This document shows, one piece after another, positions 45,381 through 53,937 of a stretch of 64,000 bases of DNA (the stretch's first letter is position 1; every line of letters starts with the position of its first letter). Under the pieces are notes generated by a model. That model saw only the letters and a list, made by a program, of their open reading frames with translations, was not told the DNA's origin and did not search any database. Origin of the DNA: Ferruginibacter sp. HRS2-29. GTDB taxonomy: Bacteria; Bacteroidota; Bacteroidia; Chitinophagales; Chitinophagaceae. The position numbers were made by a program, and so were the translations under genes. The stretch lies in NCBI RefSeq assembly GCF_024343615.1, contig NZ_RJUB01000009.1, positions 18,863 to 82,862 on the forward strand. Reading direction: 5' to 3'.

Positions 45381-45495
45381 GCCCGACGTAGGAATATTTA
45401 TTGAAAGATAAAAATAGTCATAACTTGTTTTGCAAACGGGGATATTTTATAAGCGGCATCACCGTATTTCCCCGCGATTGTATATTTTTACCCCG

Positions 45496-47145
45496 ATGAA
45501 ATTATTCACTTCTTACAGGCTCTTTCCCGTTGTTGCAACATTGCTGGTGATAAGCATGCTGCTGGTGCAAACCGGCTGCAAGGATCGACAACACAGTAGC
45601 AAAAAGATATTTCGTTACAATGAACTCACCGGTATCGCTTCTCTCGATCCTGCATTTGCCAAGAACCAATCCGTGATGTGGCCGATCCATCAATTGTACA
45701 ATACACTTGTAGAAGTGGATGACAGTATGCAGCTAAAGCCATCGGTGGCGCTGCGATGGGAATTTTCGGAAGATAAAAAGACGATCACTTTTCATTTGCG
45801 CAACGATGTTTTCTTTCACGATGATGCGGCATTTGAAGCTGGTAAAGGTAGAAAACTGGTAGCCGCGGATGTTGTGTACAGCTTCAGCCGGCTCATAGAC
45901 CGGGCAACCGCCAGTCCGGGTGCATGGATCTTCAATAACAGGGTAGACCCGCTGCAACCCTTTACAGCACTTGATGACAGCACTTTCAGACTTACACTCC
46001 TGCAGCCGTTTCAGCCGATATTGGGTATACTCAGCACACAATATTGTTCGATCATTCCCAAAGAAGCAGTAGATAAATACGGACAGGATTTTCGCCGTCA
46101 TCCCGTCGGGTCAGGCCCGTTCGCTTTTGTGGCCTGGGAAGAAGGACAGGCGCTGATCATGAAAAAGAACGAACATTATTTCGAAAAGGATAGTTCCGGA
46201 AAACGTTTGCCTTATCTCGATGGCATCAAAGTGAATTTCTATGACAGCCGGGCTACGGAATTCCTGGAATTTCAGCAGGGGAGGTTGGATTTTATCAACG
46301 ATATAGATGCATCTTTCAAAGACGAAATGCTGGGTAAAGGCGGTAACCTGAAAAAACAATGGGAGGGCAAATTGTTGCTCCACAAACATCCTTATCTCAA
46401 TATTGAATACATCGGGATATTGATGGATACTGCGAACAGCCTGGTGGCTTCATCGCCTATGCGCCTCAGAAAAGTGCGGCAGGCCATCAATTATGCCATC
46501 GACCGGAAGAAGATGATGCTTTACCTGCGTAATTCTATTGGTACCGCTGCTGAAAGCGGATTCATCCCGCAGGGGTTGCCATCTTTTGATGCGCAAAAAG
46601 TTAAAGGGTACTTCTATGATCCTGCCCGGGCAAAGCAGTTACTGGCCGAAGCAGGGTACAAGGATGGAAAGGATCTCCCGCAAATAAAACTGCTCACGAT
46701 CCCCAATTACGCCGATCTGGCTTCCTACATCGCCAATGAACTCAAGCAATCCGGTATCAACGTACAGGTGGAAGTGATACAGAAAAGCCTTTTGCTGGAG
46801 CAGACCAGCAAATCACAGGCATTGTTTTTCCGCGGCAGCTGGATAGCGGATTACCCCGATGCGGAGAATTTTCTGAGTGTTTTCTACAGCAAAAATCCGG
46901 CTCCGCCAAATTATACCCGTTATAAAAACGATCAGTTCGATCAGCTTTACGAACGTGCACTTGCCGAAGTAAACGATTCAGCCCGTTACGAATTCTACCG
47001 CCAGATGGACAAACTCATCATCGAAGATTCGCCGGTGATACCGCTCTGGTACGATATGGCCCTGCACCTGGTACATACCAATATTACCGGTTTCTATCCG
47101 AACAGTCTGAATATGCTGGAACTACGTAAGACAATTAAGAATTAA
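45496..47145 (+). CDS. Peptide-type ABC transporter substrate-binding lipoprotein
   Basis: Extracytoplasmic solute-binding protein of the SBP_bac_5 family (dipeptide, oligopeptide, nickel), 549 aa from the ATG at 45496 with a lipobox QTGC. The family core is present: YNTLVEVDDSMQLKPSVALRWEFSEDKKTITFHLRNDVFFHDD, HPVGSGPFAFVAWEEGQ and RQAINYAIDRKKMML. No permease or ATPase gene is nearby, so it must work with genes elsewhere. The sequence IKN at its end and the stop are made by the class F word; the same end is found in the GT2 at 55255. Confidence 0.9.
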   Translation: MKLFTSYRLFPVVATLLVISMLLVQTGCKDRQHSSKKIFRYNELTGIASLDPAFAKNQSVMWPIHQLYNTLVEVDDSMQLKPSVALRWEFSEDKKTITFHLRNDVFFHDDAAFEAGKGRKLVAADVVYSFSRLIDRATASPGAWIFNNRVDPLQPFTALDDSTFRLTLLQPFQPILGILSTQYCSIIPKEAVDKYGQDFRRHPVGSGPFAFVAWEEGQALIMKKNEHYFEKDSSGKRLPYLDGIKVNFYDSRATEFLEFQQGRLDFINDIDASFKDEMLGKGGNLKKQWEGKLLLHKHPYLNIEYIGILMDTANSLVASSPMRLRKVRQAINYAIDRKKMMLYLRNSIGTAAESGFIPQGLPSFDAQKVKGYFYDPARAKQLLAEAGYKDGKDLPQIKLLTIPNYADLASYIANELKQSGINVQVEVIQKSLLLEQTSKSQALFFRGSWIADYPDAENFLSVFYSKNPAPPNYTRYKNDQFDQLYERALAEVNDSARYEFYRQMDKLIIEDSPVIPLWYDMALHLVHTNITGFYPNSLNMLELRKTIKN

Positions 47146-47250
47146 GAATTAAGAACGAAGCGTTCGTTAAAATTGACTTGTTTTTAAGGTTTGTCCACCT
47201 ATTCTTCGCTGGTTCTCATTTTTAATGCTTAATTTTTAATTCTTAATTGA
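47137..47250. repeat. Word element class F (TTAAGAATTAAGAA), two arms
   Basis: Arm 1 (47132-47156) has ATTAAGAATTAAGAATTAAG and more. Arm 2 (47219-47250) has TTTAATGCTTAATTTTTAAT and TCTTAATTG. The loop holds GAAGCGTTCG, a small palindrome. It spans the stop of one gene and the leader of the next. Confidence 0.85.
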
Positions 47251-47255
47251 TTCGT

Positions 47256-47660
47256 ATGAGGATTTCCAAAATTTTCCTGACTGCTTCTTTGCTGCTGACA
47301 GCAACAATTGTTACCGTTGCTGCCATTCCGCAGGATGAATTTAAAAACCTGCAGGTATTGCCTAAGAATATTAGCGCCAAAGAGCTGGATAAGATCATGG
47401 AAGGATTCAATGAAGGGCTGGGAGTGGGCTGCAATTATTGTCATACTAAAAATGTCACTACAAAAGACCTTGAATTTGATAAGGATAGCAAGCCTGAAAA
47501 GGAGATGGCGCGTAAGATGATGCTGCTTACCAATGATATCAATAAAAAATATTTCCCCGAAAGCAAAGACATCCAGGCGGTAACGTGTTATACCTGCCAT
47601 CACGGAAATCCAATGCCAGCTACGGATTCTGCGGATTTCAGAAGGAAAAGCGATTATTAA
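47256..47660 (+). CDS. Two-haem cytochrome c, RC-type
   Basis: Exported c-type cytochrome of 134 aa from the ATG at 47256 (a TTG at 47247 is rejected). The signal peptide is MRISKIFLTASLLLTATIVTVAA. Two CXXCH haem sites are seen: CNYCH and CYTCHH, with LQVLPKNISAKELDKIMEGFNEGLGVGCNYCH showing the photosynthetic reaction-centre cytochrome c subunit type that Bacteroidota also use outside photosynthesis. It is probably a periplasmic electron carrier. No partner oxidoreductase is adjacent. The stop precedes the class B nested element. Confidence 0.9.
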   Translation: MRISKIFLTASLLLTATIVTVAAIPQDEFKNLQVLPKNISAKELDKIMEGFNEGLGVGCNYCHTKNVTTKDLEFDKDSKPEKEMARKMMLLTNDINKKYFPESKDIQAVTCYTCHHGNPMPATDSADFRRKSDY

Positions 47661-47978
47661 TTACGAATGCAGGCAAGGAGATGTGATCACTGATTTCATA
47701 AGGATGAAGGGGATTGCACAGATGGTTTTTACTTCGTAAAAACGAAAATGCAGTTTATAAATCCTGACACACTTTTATAAGTTCCAGAATTTATAAACTG
47801 CATTTAAATTTTCTGCGGAGCAGGAAATAATCTGTGCAATCCCCTTCATCCTTTTAAAATCCGTGATCCCCTTTCGCTTAGCCCTCCGCTTCCATTCGTA
47901 ATTCGTAATTGTCCATTCGTAATTCGTAATTGTACAAATCAAAACGGCTATCTTAAATTAATAAGATAGCCGCTTTTT
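47656..47978. repeat. Large nested inverted repeat (class B outer word) plus terminator
   Basis: Layers, from outside: ATTACGAATG (47659-47668) against CATTCGTAATTCGTAATT copies (47893-47932); 47700-47722 against 47831-47853, a perfect 23-bp pair (AAGGATGAAGGGGATTGC and on); AAATGCAGTTTATAAAT (47746-47762) against its exact complement (47789-47805). A terminator (CGGCTATCTTA, TAAGATAGCCG, T8) follows at 47945-47981. The whole lies between convergent genes. Confidence 0.92.
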
Positions 47979-47981
47979 TTT
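47945..47981. terminator. Bidirectional terminator, cytochrome and T9SS genes
   Basis: An 11-bp perfect stem with a 6-nt AATTAA loop. T8 follows on the plus strand; on the minus strand the stem is followed by TTTTGATTTG. Confidence 0.92.
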
Positions 47982-48003
47982 GGATTGATTGGTTGTTCTA
48001 TGA

Positions 48004-50199
48004 TTAATTCTTTATGATCTTCTTGATGTATTTTTCATCACCTGAAGAAATTTCAAGGATGTATGTACCTTTTGGCAGGTTCTGAAGATCGCTCATCACT
48101 ACGATGTTGTCACCGGTTTCGATAGCTACCTTCCTGGTTGAGATCTGCCTGCCATCCAGGCCAACTACCCTGAAGTTTGCAGTTACCTGTTGTTTGCTGT
48201 TGATGAATACTTTCACATCGCTAACAAAAGGATTAGGATAAACACTCATTTTTTCTACGCTGAATGCACTTCCGTCCAGTTTAACCGCAACAACATTGCT
48301 ATAAGAAACCTTACCGTCGTTGTCGATCACTTTCAGGCGGTAGTAAACAACCTTTGCATTGGTGTTCAGGGCATCAGTGTAGCTATAGGAGTGCCTTGTG
48401 CCGGTTGTACCGTTACCACCAACAGTTGTCCTTGTAGTAAAGTGTACCGCATCTTCGCTCCTCTGAACTTCAAATGCTTTATTGTTCAGTTCAGATTCAG
48501 TGATCCAGTTGAGCAGGGTAGCAGTTTTATTGTTGTTCAACACACCGGTGAAGGATACCAGTTTCACTGATAATGGGCCGCCTGAAGGAGAAATAACTGC
48601 TGTACTTACGTCGGTAAACAGTTCATTAATTTCAGAAAATGCATATGAAGTAGCTGTGTTAGTTACACTTCCAGGAATTGCCTGGCCTTGTACCTTGAAC
48701 CGAACATTATAACCCTGGCCAACTTGCAAAGTACCACCGGCTGCATTGGTAGAATTAGTCCCGATAAAGAATTTTACATAATTCCTTGTGCCGTTCACCG
48801 CTTTGAAAGATTTATCAGCCGCATCGACTGCATCTGTCTGTGCACCGATCGTCATACCTGTACCGCTTATTACTTCCATTGAATTTGGAATGTAAGTTAC
48901 ATTCGTAGGAAGTGAATCCACTACAAATACGCCCTTCGCTACACCCGGGCCTACGTTAGTACCGGTAAGGGTATAGGTCAATATTTCATTTGATTCGATC
49001 AGATTATTACCACTTGCATCAGCAACGGTCTTGTCGATCGTTACCAACGGATCTTTTACCCTTAGGGCGAAAGCGAAATAACTCGGGAAATACTGATCCT
49101 GTTCGGTTCCGAAAGTTACTGTAACAGAAGTAGCATTTGGCTGGATACCAAATCCTGTACCTACATTCACCTCATCGATATCGATACCCATCTGGTTAGC
49201 GTAATTCGGATTTTTGGTAGTAACATAAGCACCGTTTTTAGTGATACTGCCGTTCCAGAAATTGGTAGCAAGGTTGGTAGCATTTGAAACAACTACGTTA
49301 TTTACTTTTATATAATCACCCTGTGGATTATTACCGGTAGCACCTAAATGACCATCACCTTCCCAACCCATTACAGACATCACCGCATCGGTAGATGCTA
49401 AAGAGTTATTAGGTACGTTCAAACCATTCAAGGTCACAGAAATATTTTTTGGATCGTTATTAGTACTGGCGATCTGGTAAAAACCATGATACACACGAAC
49501 GCTGTTCAACAGTGAATTAGGATTTTCATAAGCGATCACGATACTCCAGCCGGCATAACGGCCACCTGTTCCGTTGGTGGTTTGTGAAGCGGGTACATCA
49601 GCAACAGTGTAAGTACCTGCACCTGATCCCTGCACAAATGCCGTAACGTCTGTCCAGGTCTGGTATGCCCAATCACCACCTGTAGCCTGAAGACCATATT
49701 GGTCAACATTTGCAGCAGGAGCTGTTACATTATTGTAAGCGCCGTTTCCGAACCTGATCTTCACCTTACGCAGGGTATCGGGTTTTGAAACCACCGCAGA
49801 CCTTTCAATACGGCCACCCCAATACAGGCGGGCGAATTTGATCGTGTTCGATCCTGCAGGAAGAGAAAGATTGGCAGAACTGGAATTTTGGGTGATGGCA
49901 ACACCATCGATGTCTACGAAATCCATTGCCTGGTTATCGTTTCCATAAATAGTATACCCGACACCACGGTTATCGCCGCCGTTGATATTATTCATGGCAG
50001 CAACGCCATCTACACCGCTGGTCATGTTGGTATTACCGATAACGGCAGTACCACCTTTGAAAACACCGGAATAGACTTGCTGATAAGCGTTCACCGCGTA
50101 CGGATTTCCGATACCGGTCTGTTGTGCATTTGTAGTCGTCGCGAGGCATGCGAGCGCTACAAACAAAGACATTGCTCTTGTAGTAAATTTAGTAAGCAT
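48004..50199 (-). CDS. Large exported T9SS cargo protein with DUF11 domain
   Basis: Secreted 731-aa protein with a signal peptide (MLTKFTTRAMSLFVALACLATTTNA). It has a beta-rich N-terminal region (30-380, with FARLYWGG and NITSxxx-like strands), then a DUF11-type domain (about 385-500, VTIDKTVADASGNN..ILTYTLTGTNVGPGVA), a fibronectin-like segment (LLNWITESELNNKAFEVQRS), and a type A T9SS sorting domain (about 655-731: VYPNPFVSDVKVF, GLDGRQI, LPKGTYILEISSG, KKIIKN). Probably surface-exposed, attached to or released from the outer membrane, perhaps an adhesin. The promoter is about 170 nt upstream. Confidence 0.92.
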   Translation of the reverse strand: MLTKFTTRAMSLFVALACLATTTNAQQTGIGNPYAVNAYQQVYSGVFKGGTAVIGNTNMTSGVDGVAAMNNINGGDNRGVGYTIYGNDNQAMDFVDIDGVAITQNSSSANLSLPAGSNTIKFARLYWGGRIERSAVVSKPDTLRKVKIRFGNGAYNNVTAPAANVDQYGLQATGGDWAYQTWTDVTAFVQGSGAGTYTVADVPASQTTNGTGGRYAGWSIVIAYENPNSLLNSVRVYHGFYQIASTNNDPKNISVTLNGLNVPNNSLASTDAVMSVMGWEGDGHLGATGNNPQGDYIKVNNVVVSNATNLATNFWNGSITKNGAYVTTKNPNYANQMGIDIDEVNVGTGFGIQPNATSVTVTFGTEQDQYFPSYFAFALRVKDPLVTIDKTVADASGNNLIESNEILTYTLTGTNVGPGVAKGVFVVDSLPTNVTYIPNSMEVISGTGMTIGAQTDAVDAADKSFKAVNGTRNYVKFFIGTNSTNAAGGTLQVGQGYNVRFKVQGQAIPGSVTNTATSYAFSEINELFTDVSTAVISPSGGPLSVKLVSFTGVLNNNKTATLLNWITESELNNKAFEVQRSEDAVHFTTRTTVGGNGTTGTRHSYSYTDALNTNAKVVYYRLKVIDNDGKVSYSNVVAVKLDGSAFSVEKMSVYPNPFVSDVKVFINSKQQVTANFRVVGLDGRQISTRKVAIETGDNIVVMSDLQNLPKGTYILEISSGDEKYIKKIIKN

Positions 50200-50372
50200 T
50201 TTTTAAAATTTAAGATTAAAAAAATGGCTCACAGGAGATAAGGAGGCTTTTGAATGGCTTTTAAGTGGATAGTAGAGGAATATAGTAAAGTATTACTATT
50301 AGATAAAGTCTTGTAGTTGTCTCTAGGAAGATGGGTTATGGAGGAAATAACCGGGTAAGCAGTTATAGAAGG

Positions 50373-50403
50373 CAAATTTTACATTAAAAATGCATATTTC
50401 AAA
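50373..50403 (-). promoter_or_regulatory. Putative promoter of T9SS cargo gene
   Basis: On the minus strand TTTG (50403-50400) is 18 nt from TAAAATTTG (50381-50373), close to the phylum consensus with one extra base. It would give a leader of about 165 nt. Confidence 0.45.
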
Positions 50404-50450
50404 ATTTATTTGGAACTTTTTTTTTAATATTTATTAACAAATCAGGAGGC

Positions 50451-51074
50451 TTAATGCTTTAGCTTGTTTTTGAAAACTTTCCTGAATTTATCAACTTTAG
50501 GTCGGATAATATATTGACAATAAGGTTCTTCTCCATGTTGATTAAAGTAATCCTGATGATAGTTTTCAGCGATGTAAAAACGAGTGAAAGGTTCCAGCGT
50601 GGTCACGATCGGTTTGTCAAATGCCCCACTGGTGTTCAATAATGCTTTATATTTTTCCGCCAGTGCTTTCTGTTTCGCATTATGGTAAAATATCACGCTC
50701 CTGTATTGGGTGCCGATATCATTTCCCTGCCGGTTAAGGGTGGTAGGGTCGTGGCTTTGCCAGAACATTTCGAGTAAAGTCTCATAACTCACCTTTTTAG
50801 GGTCAAAGACGATCTCGAGGCATTCGGCATGCCCTGTAGTGCCGCTGCATACTTCTTTATAACTCGGCTTTACAGTATGACCGCCACTATAGCCGCTGGA
50901 AACGCTGATCACACCTTCCACCTGCTGAAAAATAGCTTCAGTACACCAGAAACATCCCGTTCCAAAAGTGGCGGTGTCGGTTACCACGGTTGTATTTGTA
51001 GAAAATGCTTCTGCTTTGGGGGCTGAGAAAAAAGAGAATATTGTAAATAATGATAGAATTGCCAGTCTAGACAT
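50451..51074 (-). CDS. msrA: Exported peptide-methionine (S)-S-oxide reductase
   Basis: Repairs oxidised methionine (S-sulfoxide) in proteins. The protein is 207 aa with a signal peptide (MSRLAILSLFTIFSFFSAPKAEA), so it acts in the periplasm. The catalytic motif is GTGCFWCTEAIF, and other family signatures include VSSGYSGGHTVKPSYKEVCSGTTGHAE and QYRSVIFYHN. No MsrB is fused or adjacent. Confidence 0.95.
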   Translation of the reverse strand: MSRLAILSLFTIFSFFSAPKAEAFSTNTTVVTDTATFGTGCFWCTEAIFQQVEGVISVSSGYSGGHTVKPSYKEVCSGTTGHAECLEIVFDPKKVSYETLLEMFWQSHDPTTLNRQGNDIGTQYRSVIFYHNAKQKALAEKYKALLNTSGAFDKPIVTTLEPFTRFYIAENYHQDYFNQHGEEPYCQYIIRPKVDKFRKVFKNKLKH

Positions 51075-51146
51075 TTTGCAAAAATTTGAAATTTAAAAAA
51101 CTAAATACGAAATGAGGTAGTTTATAGGCTGTGAAGGGATTGTTAG

Positions 51147-51394
51147 AGTTGCGGGTGATGGGTGGCGGGTTGGTTGATCGTTTGCGAAGCTTTTCCTTCG
51201 AAGTGTTTATGTTTCCTGAACTTCCGTTAAGATGGAAGTTTTCTTCACCGCAGAGAAAGGAGAAAAAGAGTTTACGCAGAGTTCAATATATAATCTCTGC
51301 GTAAACTCTGCCACCTCTCGTTCTCTGCGGTTAGAATTCGCTTCAATCTACACCAACGATCAATCAACCCGCCACCCGGCGGCACTCGCAACTA
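51147..51394. repeat. Large nested inverted repeat with class K inner arms
   Basis: Outer arms: AGTTGCGGGTGATGGG and on (51147-51180) against CGATCAATCAACCCGCC and on (51358-51394). Inner arms: ACCGCAGAGAAAGGAG with AGTTTACGCAGAG (51247-51280) against CTCTGCGTAAACTCTG with CTCTGCGGT (51294-51332). About 248 bp, in the gap between two minus-strand genes. No gene is present. Confidence 0.9.
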
Positions 51395-51397
51395 TAC

Positions 51398-52348
51398 CTA
51401 CGGCGTCGGCGTAGTGGTGCCTTCATTCCCCTTCAGCTTTTCATATTCCACATTTCCTTTCTCATCCCGGATGGTTTTAGGGGTCGGCGGTTTTCCCTCC
51501 GGGGTGATATCGTTGAAGATCTTGCTTACATAAGCCCATTTGCCGTTGATCCATTTAAAACCTTCGTAATCGCCATCCGGTATCAGCGTCCATTTTTTCA
51601 ATGGCTGGTTCGATTCGGAAACGAGATGTTCCATCACGATCATCTGCAGTTCGGGATCGTAAGTGAGGCGTGGGCCTACGTCTTTTTTGAATTCCATTAC
51701 ATAACGGGCCATGTTCTTTTGGAACACATTACCGTTCTCAAAAACAAAACTACGGCTCCCAAAAATTGGTCCGTCCTGGTTGAACGTCAATATCTCGATG
51801 ATCTTTTTATCGCTGCGGATGTTGTTTTCGTCAAAACCCAGCAGCGTGTAATAGTTCTTATTCTGCCAGGTAGTTGGAATGATCTTGTAATAAACAGCAC
51901 CCATCCAGCCATAATTATTGCCGATAGTGTCGCTCATATTTTCCGTCACATCCGATTTGTCGATCAGCGGATAGAGTTTGAGGGAGCCGTCGGGTGTACG
52001 CATCTGTATGGCGCCATGCTGCCGGATCACATTGTCGCTGATGGCCATCTGCCAGGTGAATATCCTGAAGCTGCTGTCTGGCGGGTATATCTTCGAAATG
52101 GTAATAAGAGAATCGAAAGGGTAGTCGAAAGAATGTTTCACCTTGAGCGCCCTTACAAGCCCGCGGGTAAAGATACTGTCTGAACTGAGTTTGGCAGCCG
52201 GGTTGGTACCATTGAGTATCCTGAGTGCAGGTACTTTCAGCGAATCCTCTTTTTTTGCGAGGAGTACGATATCGGCTTTGCTGATATGCTGTGCCTGCAA
52301 TTGTGTGGTAAAACCTGCAAAGACAAGGAGTAATGGGAAGAGTTTCAT
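51398..52348 (-). CDS. Exported protein, unknown
   Basis: Unrecognised 316-aa exported protein with a signal peptide (MKLFPLLLVFAGFTTQLQAQ). The body is mixed alpha/beta; notable segments are FDYPFDSLITISKIYPPDSSFRIFTWQM, WMGAVYYKIIPTT, YYTLLGFDENNIRSDKKIIEIL and PRLTYDPELQMIVMEHLV. A Pro/Thr-rich tail ends in TTTPTP. Similar proteins are common in Chitinophagaceae but have no known role. Its 3' end abuts the nested class K element. Confidence 0.75.
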   Translation of the reverse strand: MKLFPLLLVFAGFTTQLQAQHISKADIVLLAKKEDSLKVPALRILNGTNPAAKLSSDSIFTRGLVRALKVKHSFDYPFDSLITISKIYPPDSSFRIFTWQMAISDNVIRQHGAIQMRTPDGSLKLYPLIDKSDVTENMSDTIGNNYGWMGAVYYKIIPTTWQNKNYYTLLGFDENNIRSDKKIIEILTFNQDGPIFGSRSFVFENGNVFQKNMARYVMEFKKDVGPRLTYDPELQMIVMEHLVSESNQPLKKWTLIPDGDYEGFKWINGKWAYVSKIFNDITPEGKPPTPKTIRDEKGNVEYEKLKGNEGTTTPTP

Positions 52349-52426
52349 TGTATCAAATGTAAATAAACTATTTACAATGAAAAAGTATAGAAGGACGGCC
52401 GGGGAAATTTAACGTAAGGTTATAAG

Positions 52427-52553
52427 GGTTGAAGGTTCAAGGTTGAAGGTTCAAGGTTGATTCACGATTAGAAATTATTTTAAAGAAGTAAATTAATTTC
52501 AGACCGGTAAGACTTTCAACCTTCAACTATCAACTTTCAACCTTCAACCTTCT
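52427..52553. repeat. Word element class C, two arms
   Basis: Arm 1 (52427-52460) repeats GGTTGAAGGTTCAAGGTTGA. Arm 2 (52512-52553) repeats TTCAACCTTCAACTATC and TTCAACCTTCAACC. Arm 2 encodes the last residues of the phosphatase that follows (Lys-Val-Glu-Gly-stop). Confidence 0.88.
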
Positions 52554-53100
52554 CCACCGCTTGCGCAAAAGCCAGCAACGATGGAAACACCGCATCGATC
52601 CGTTCGTCATTAAGGTCTACTTCCGGCCTTGTAGTGGGCAAAAAAACGGTGTACACACCGAGGTTACGGCCAAATTGCATGTCACTGGAAGTATTGCCTA
52701 CCATGATGGCTTTGGAAAGGTCGATGGAAGGGATATCTTTGGCCGCCTGCAACCCCATACCGGGATTGGGTTTGCGGCCGGGGCTGGTGTCTTCCAGGTC
52801 GCTGCAGAAATAAATAGCGTCGATCCTGCCGCCGGCATCTTCCACTGCAGCCTTCATATTGGTATGTATCTCTTCGAGGTCGGCGAGTTTTGTGAGGCCT
52901 TTACCTACACCTTTCTGATTGGTCACCACCACTATCTGGCCAAACCTGGGGGTGAATATGCGCATCGCTTCCAGCACGCCTTCGTAAAACCTGAATTCTT
53001 CCCAGGTATGTATATAATCGGCTTGCTTCTCGTAATTGATCACGCCGTCGCGGTCGAGAAAGAGGGTCCAGGAAGGGGTGATGTCGTTTAATGGAAGCAT
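52537..53100 (-). CDS. HAD-IIIA phosphatase, GmhB-like
   Basis: Phosphatase of 187 aa of the HAD-IIIA (GmhB/HisB-N) family; with gmhA next to it the likely substrate is D-glycero-manno-heptose 1,7-bisphosphate. Catalytic DxD is LFLDRDGVIN; motif II is VVTNQKGVGKGL, and SPGRKPNPGMG has the Lys. The zinc-binding Cys/His loop of classical GmhB (CPHHP...CxCRKP) is missing: only one Cys remains (FCSDLEDTS). Substrate assignment is therefore tentative. The C-terminal VEKVEG and stop come from the class C word. Confidence 0.82.
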   Translation of the reverse strand: MLPLNDITPSWTLFLDRDGVINYEKQADYIHTWEEFRFYEGVLEAMRIFTPRFGQIVVVTNQKGVGKGLTKLADLEEIHTNMKAAVEDAGGRIDAIYFCSDLEDTSPGRKPNPGMGLQAAKDIPSIDLSKAIMVGNTSSDMQFGRNLGVYTVFLPTTRPEVDLNDERIDAVFPSLLAFAQAVEKVEG

Positions 53101-53106
53101 GTATTC

Positions 53107-53147
53107 AATTAAGAATTAAGAATTAAGAATGAAACCCCGGAGGTTTT
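53107..53147. repeat. Word elements F and L between gmhB-like and gmhA
   Basis: Three TTAAGAA copies (53107-53130) are directly followed by AAACCCCGGAGGTTTT (53132-53147), a class L word that also builds the arrays at 62132 and 63752. Confidence 0.8.
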
Positions 53148-53152
53148 CCTAT

Positions 53153-53755
53153 CTACAAACTTCCTGTCTGCGAAATATGTTTATTAAAATATTCGTCTTC
53201 CACCAGCTGACAGATAATATGGCCTATCAAAATATGGCTTTCCTGTATCCTCGGCGTATCTGTTGAGGGGATGTTGATGAGGTGATCGCAGATATCTTTC
53301 ATCTTTCCGCCGGTAGCTCCGGTGAAACCGATAGTAAGCATGCCTTTTTCGTTGGCGGCATCTACGGCCTGGATGATATTCTTACTGTTGCCGGAAGTAC
53401 TGATCGCTACCAGCACATCGCCTTCGTGTCCGAAACCCTTTACCATCCTGGCATACACCACATCATAACTGTAATCATTGGCCACCGCCGTCATGTACGA
53501 ACTGTTTACATGTAATGCTTCTGCAGGCAATGCATCCCTGTCGAGATAAAAACGGCCGCTGAATTCGGCAGCCAGATGCTGGGCATCCGCAGCGCTTCCG
53601 CCGTTGCCGCAAAACAATACTTTTTTTCCGTTCCTGAATGCGGTGGTGATATCGTTCACACATTTCTGTACCGTGGCCAATAGTTCCTCATTTTCCAATA
53701 CCTGCTGTTTGGTATCGATGGAAGCCTGTACAAGTGATTTGATTGTATTTAGCAT
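53153..53755 (-). CDS. gmhA: Phosphoheptose isomerase
   Basis: SIS-domain enzyme of 200 aa that converts sedoheptulose 7-phosphate to D-glycero-D-manno-heptose 7-phosphate, the first step of nucleotide-heptose synthesis. The ATG at 53755 gives MLNTIKSLVQASIDTKQQVL. FCGNGGSAADAQHLAAEFSGRF is the family signature, followed by VAISTSGNSKNI and ESHILIGHIICQLVE. The downstream phosphatase, with glycosyltransferase genes, suggests a heptose-containing lipopolysaccharide core or surface glycan. An HldE-type kinase is not in the window. Confidence 0.94.
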   Translation of the reverse strand: MLNTIKSLVQASIDTKQQVLENEELLATVQKCVNDITTAFRNGKKVLFCGNGGSAADAQHLAAEFSGRFYLDRDALPAEALHVNSSYMTAVANDYSYDVVYARMVKGFGHEGDVLVAISTSGNSKNIIQAVDAANEKGMLTIGFTGATGGKMKDICDHLINIPSTDTPRIQESHILIGHIICQLVEDEYFNKHISQTGSL

Positions 53756-53776
53756 ATTGCAAAGGTAGTTTTTTAT

Positions 53777-53937
53777 TGCACGAATTTTTCGAATTAGACG
53801 GATTACACGAATTGGGGAGACAACGGACAACTGACCACCGACTACAGACCACCGAATGTTTCCACCAGCTAACTATTATAGAGCTTTGATGGTATTATAT
53901 ACTTCGAAGTTTTGACTGTTGAATATTGACTATTCAC
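53777..53937. repeat. Composite of word classes A, J and H
   Basis: 53777-53815 has class A (GCACGAATT, GGATTACACGAATT); 53828-53854 has the class J complement (GACCACCGACTACAGACCACC); 53914-53937 has class H (TGAATATTGACTATTCAC). The last supplies the Ile-Ser-Glu-stop of the GT4 gene. Confidence 0.75.

Noticed and set aside
45496..47145. Complete peptide ABC transporter operon
   Set aside because: Only the binding protein is present; no permease or ATPase genes flank it.
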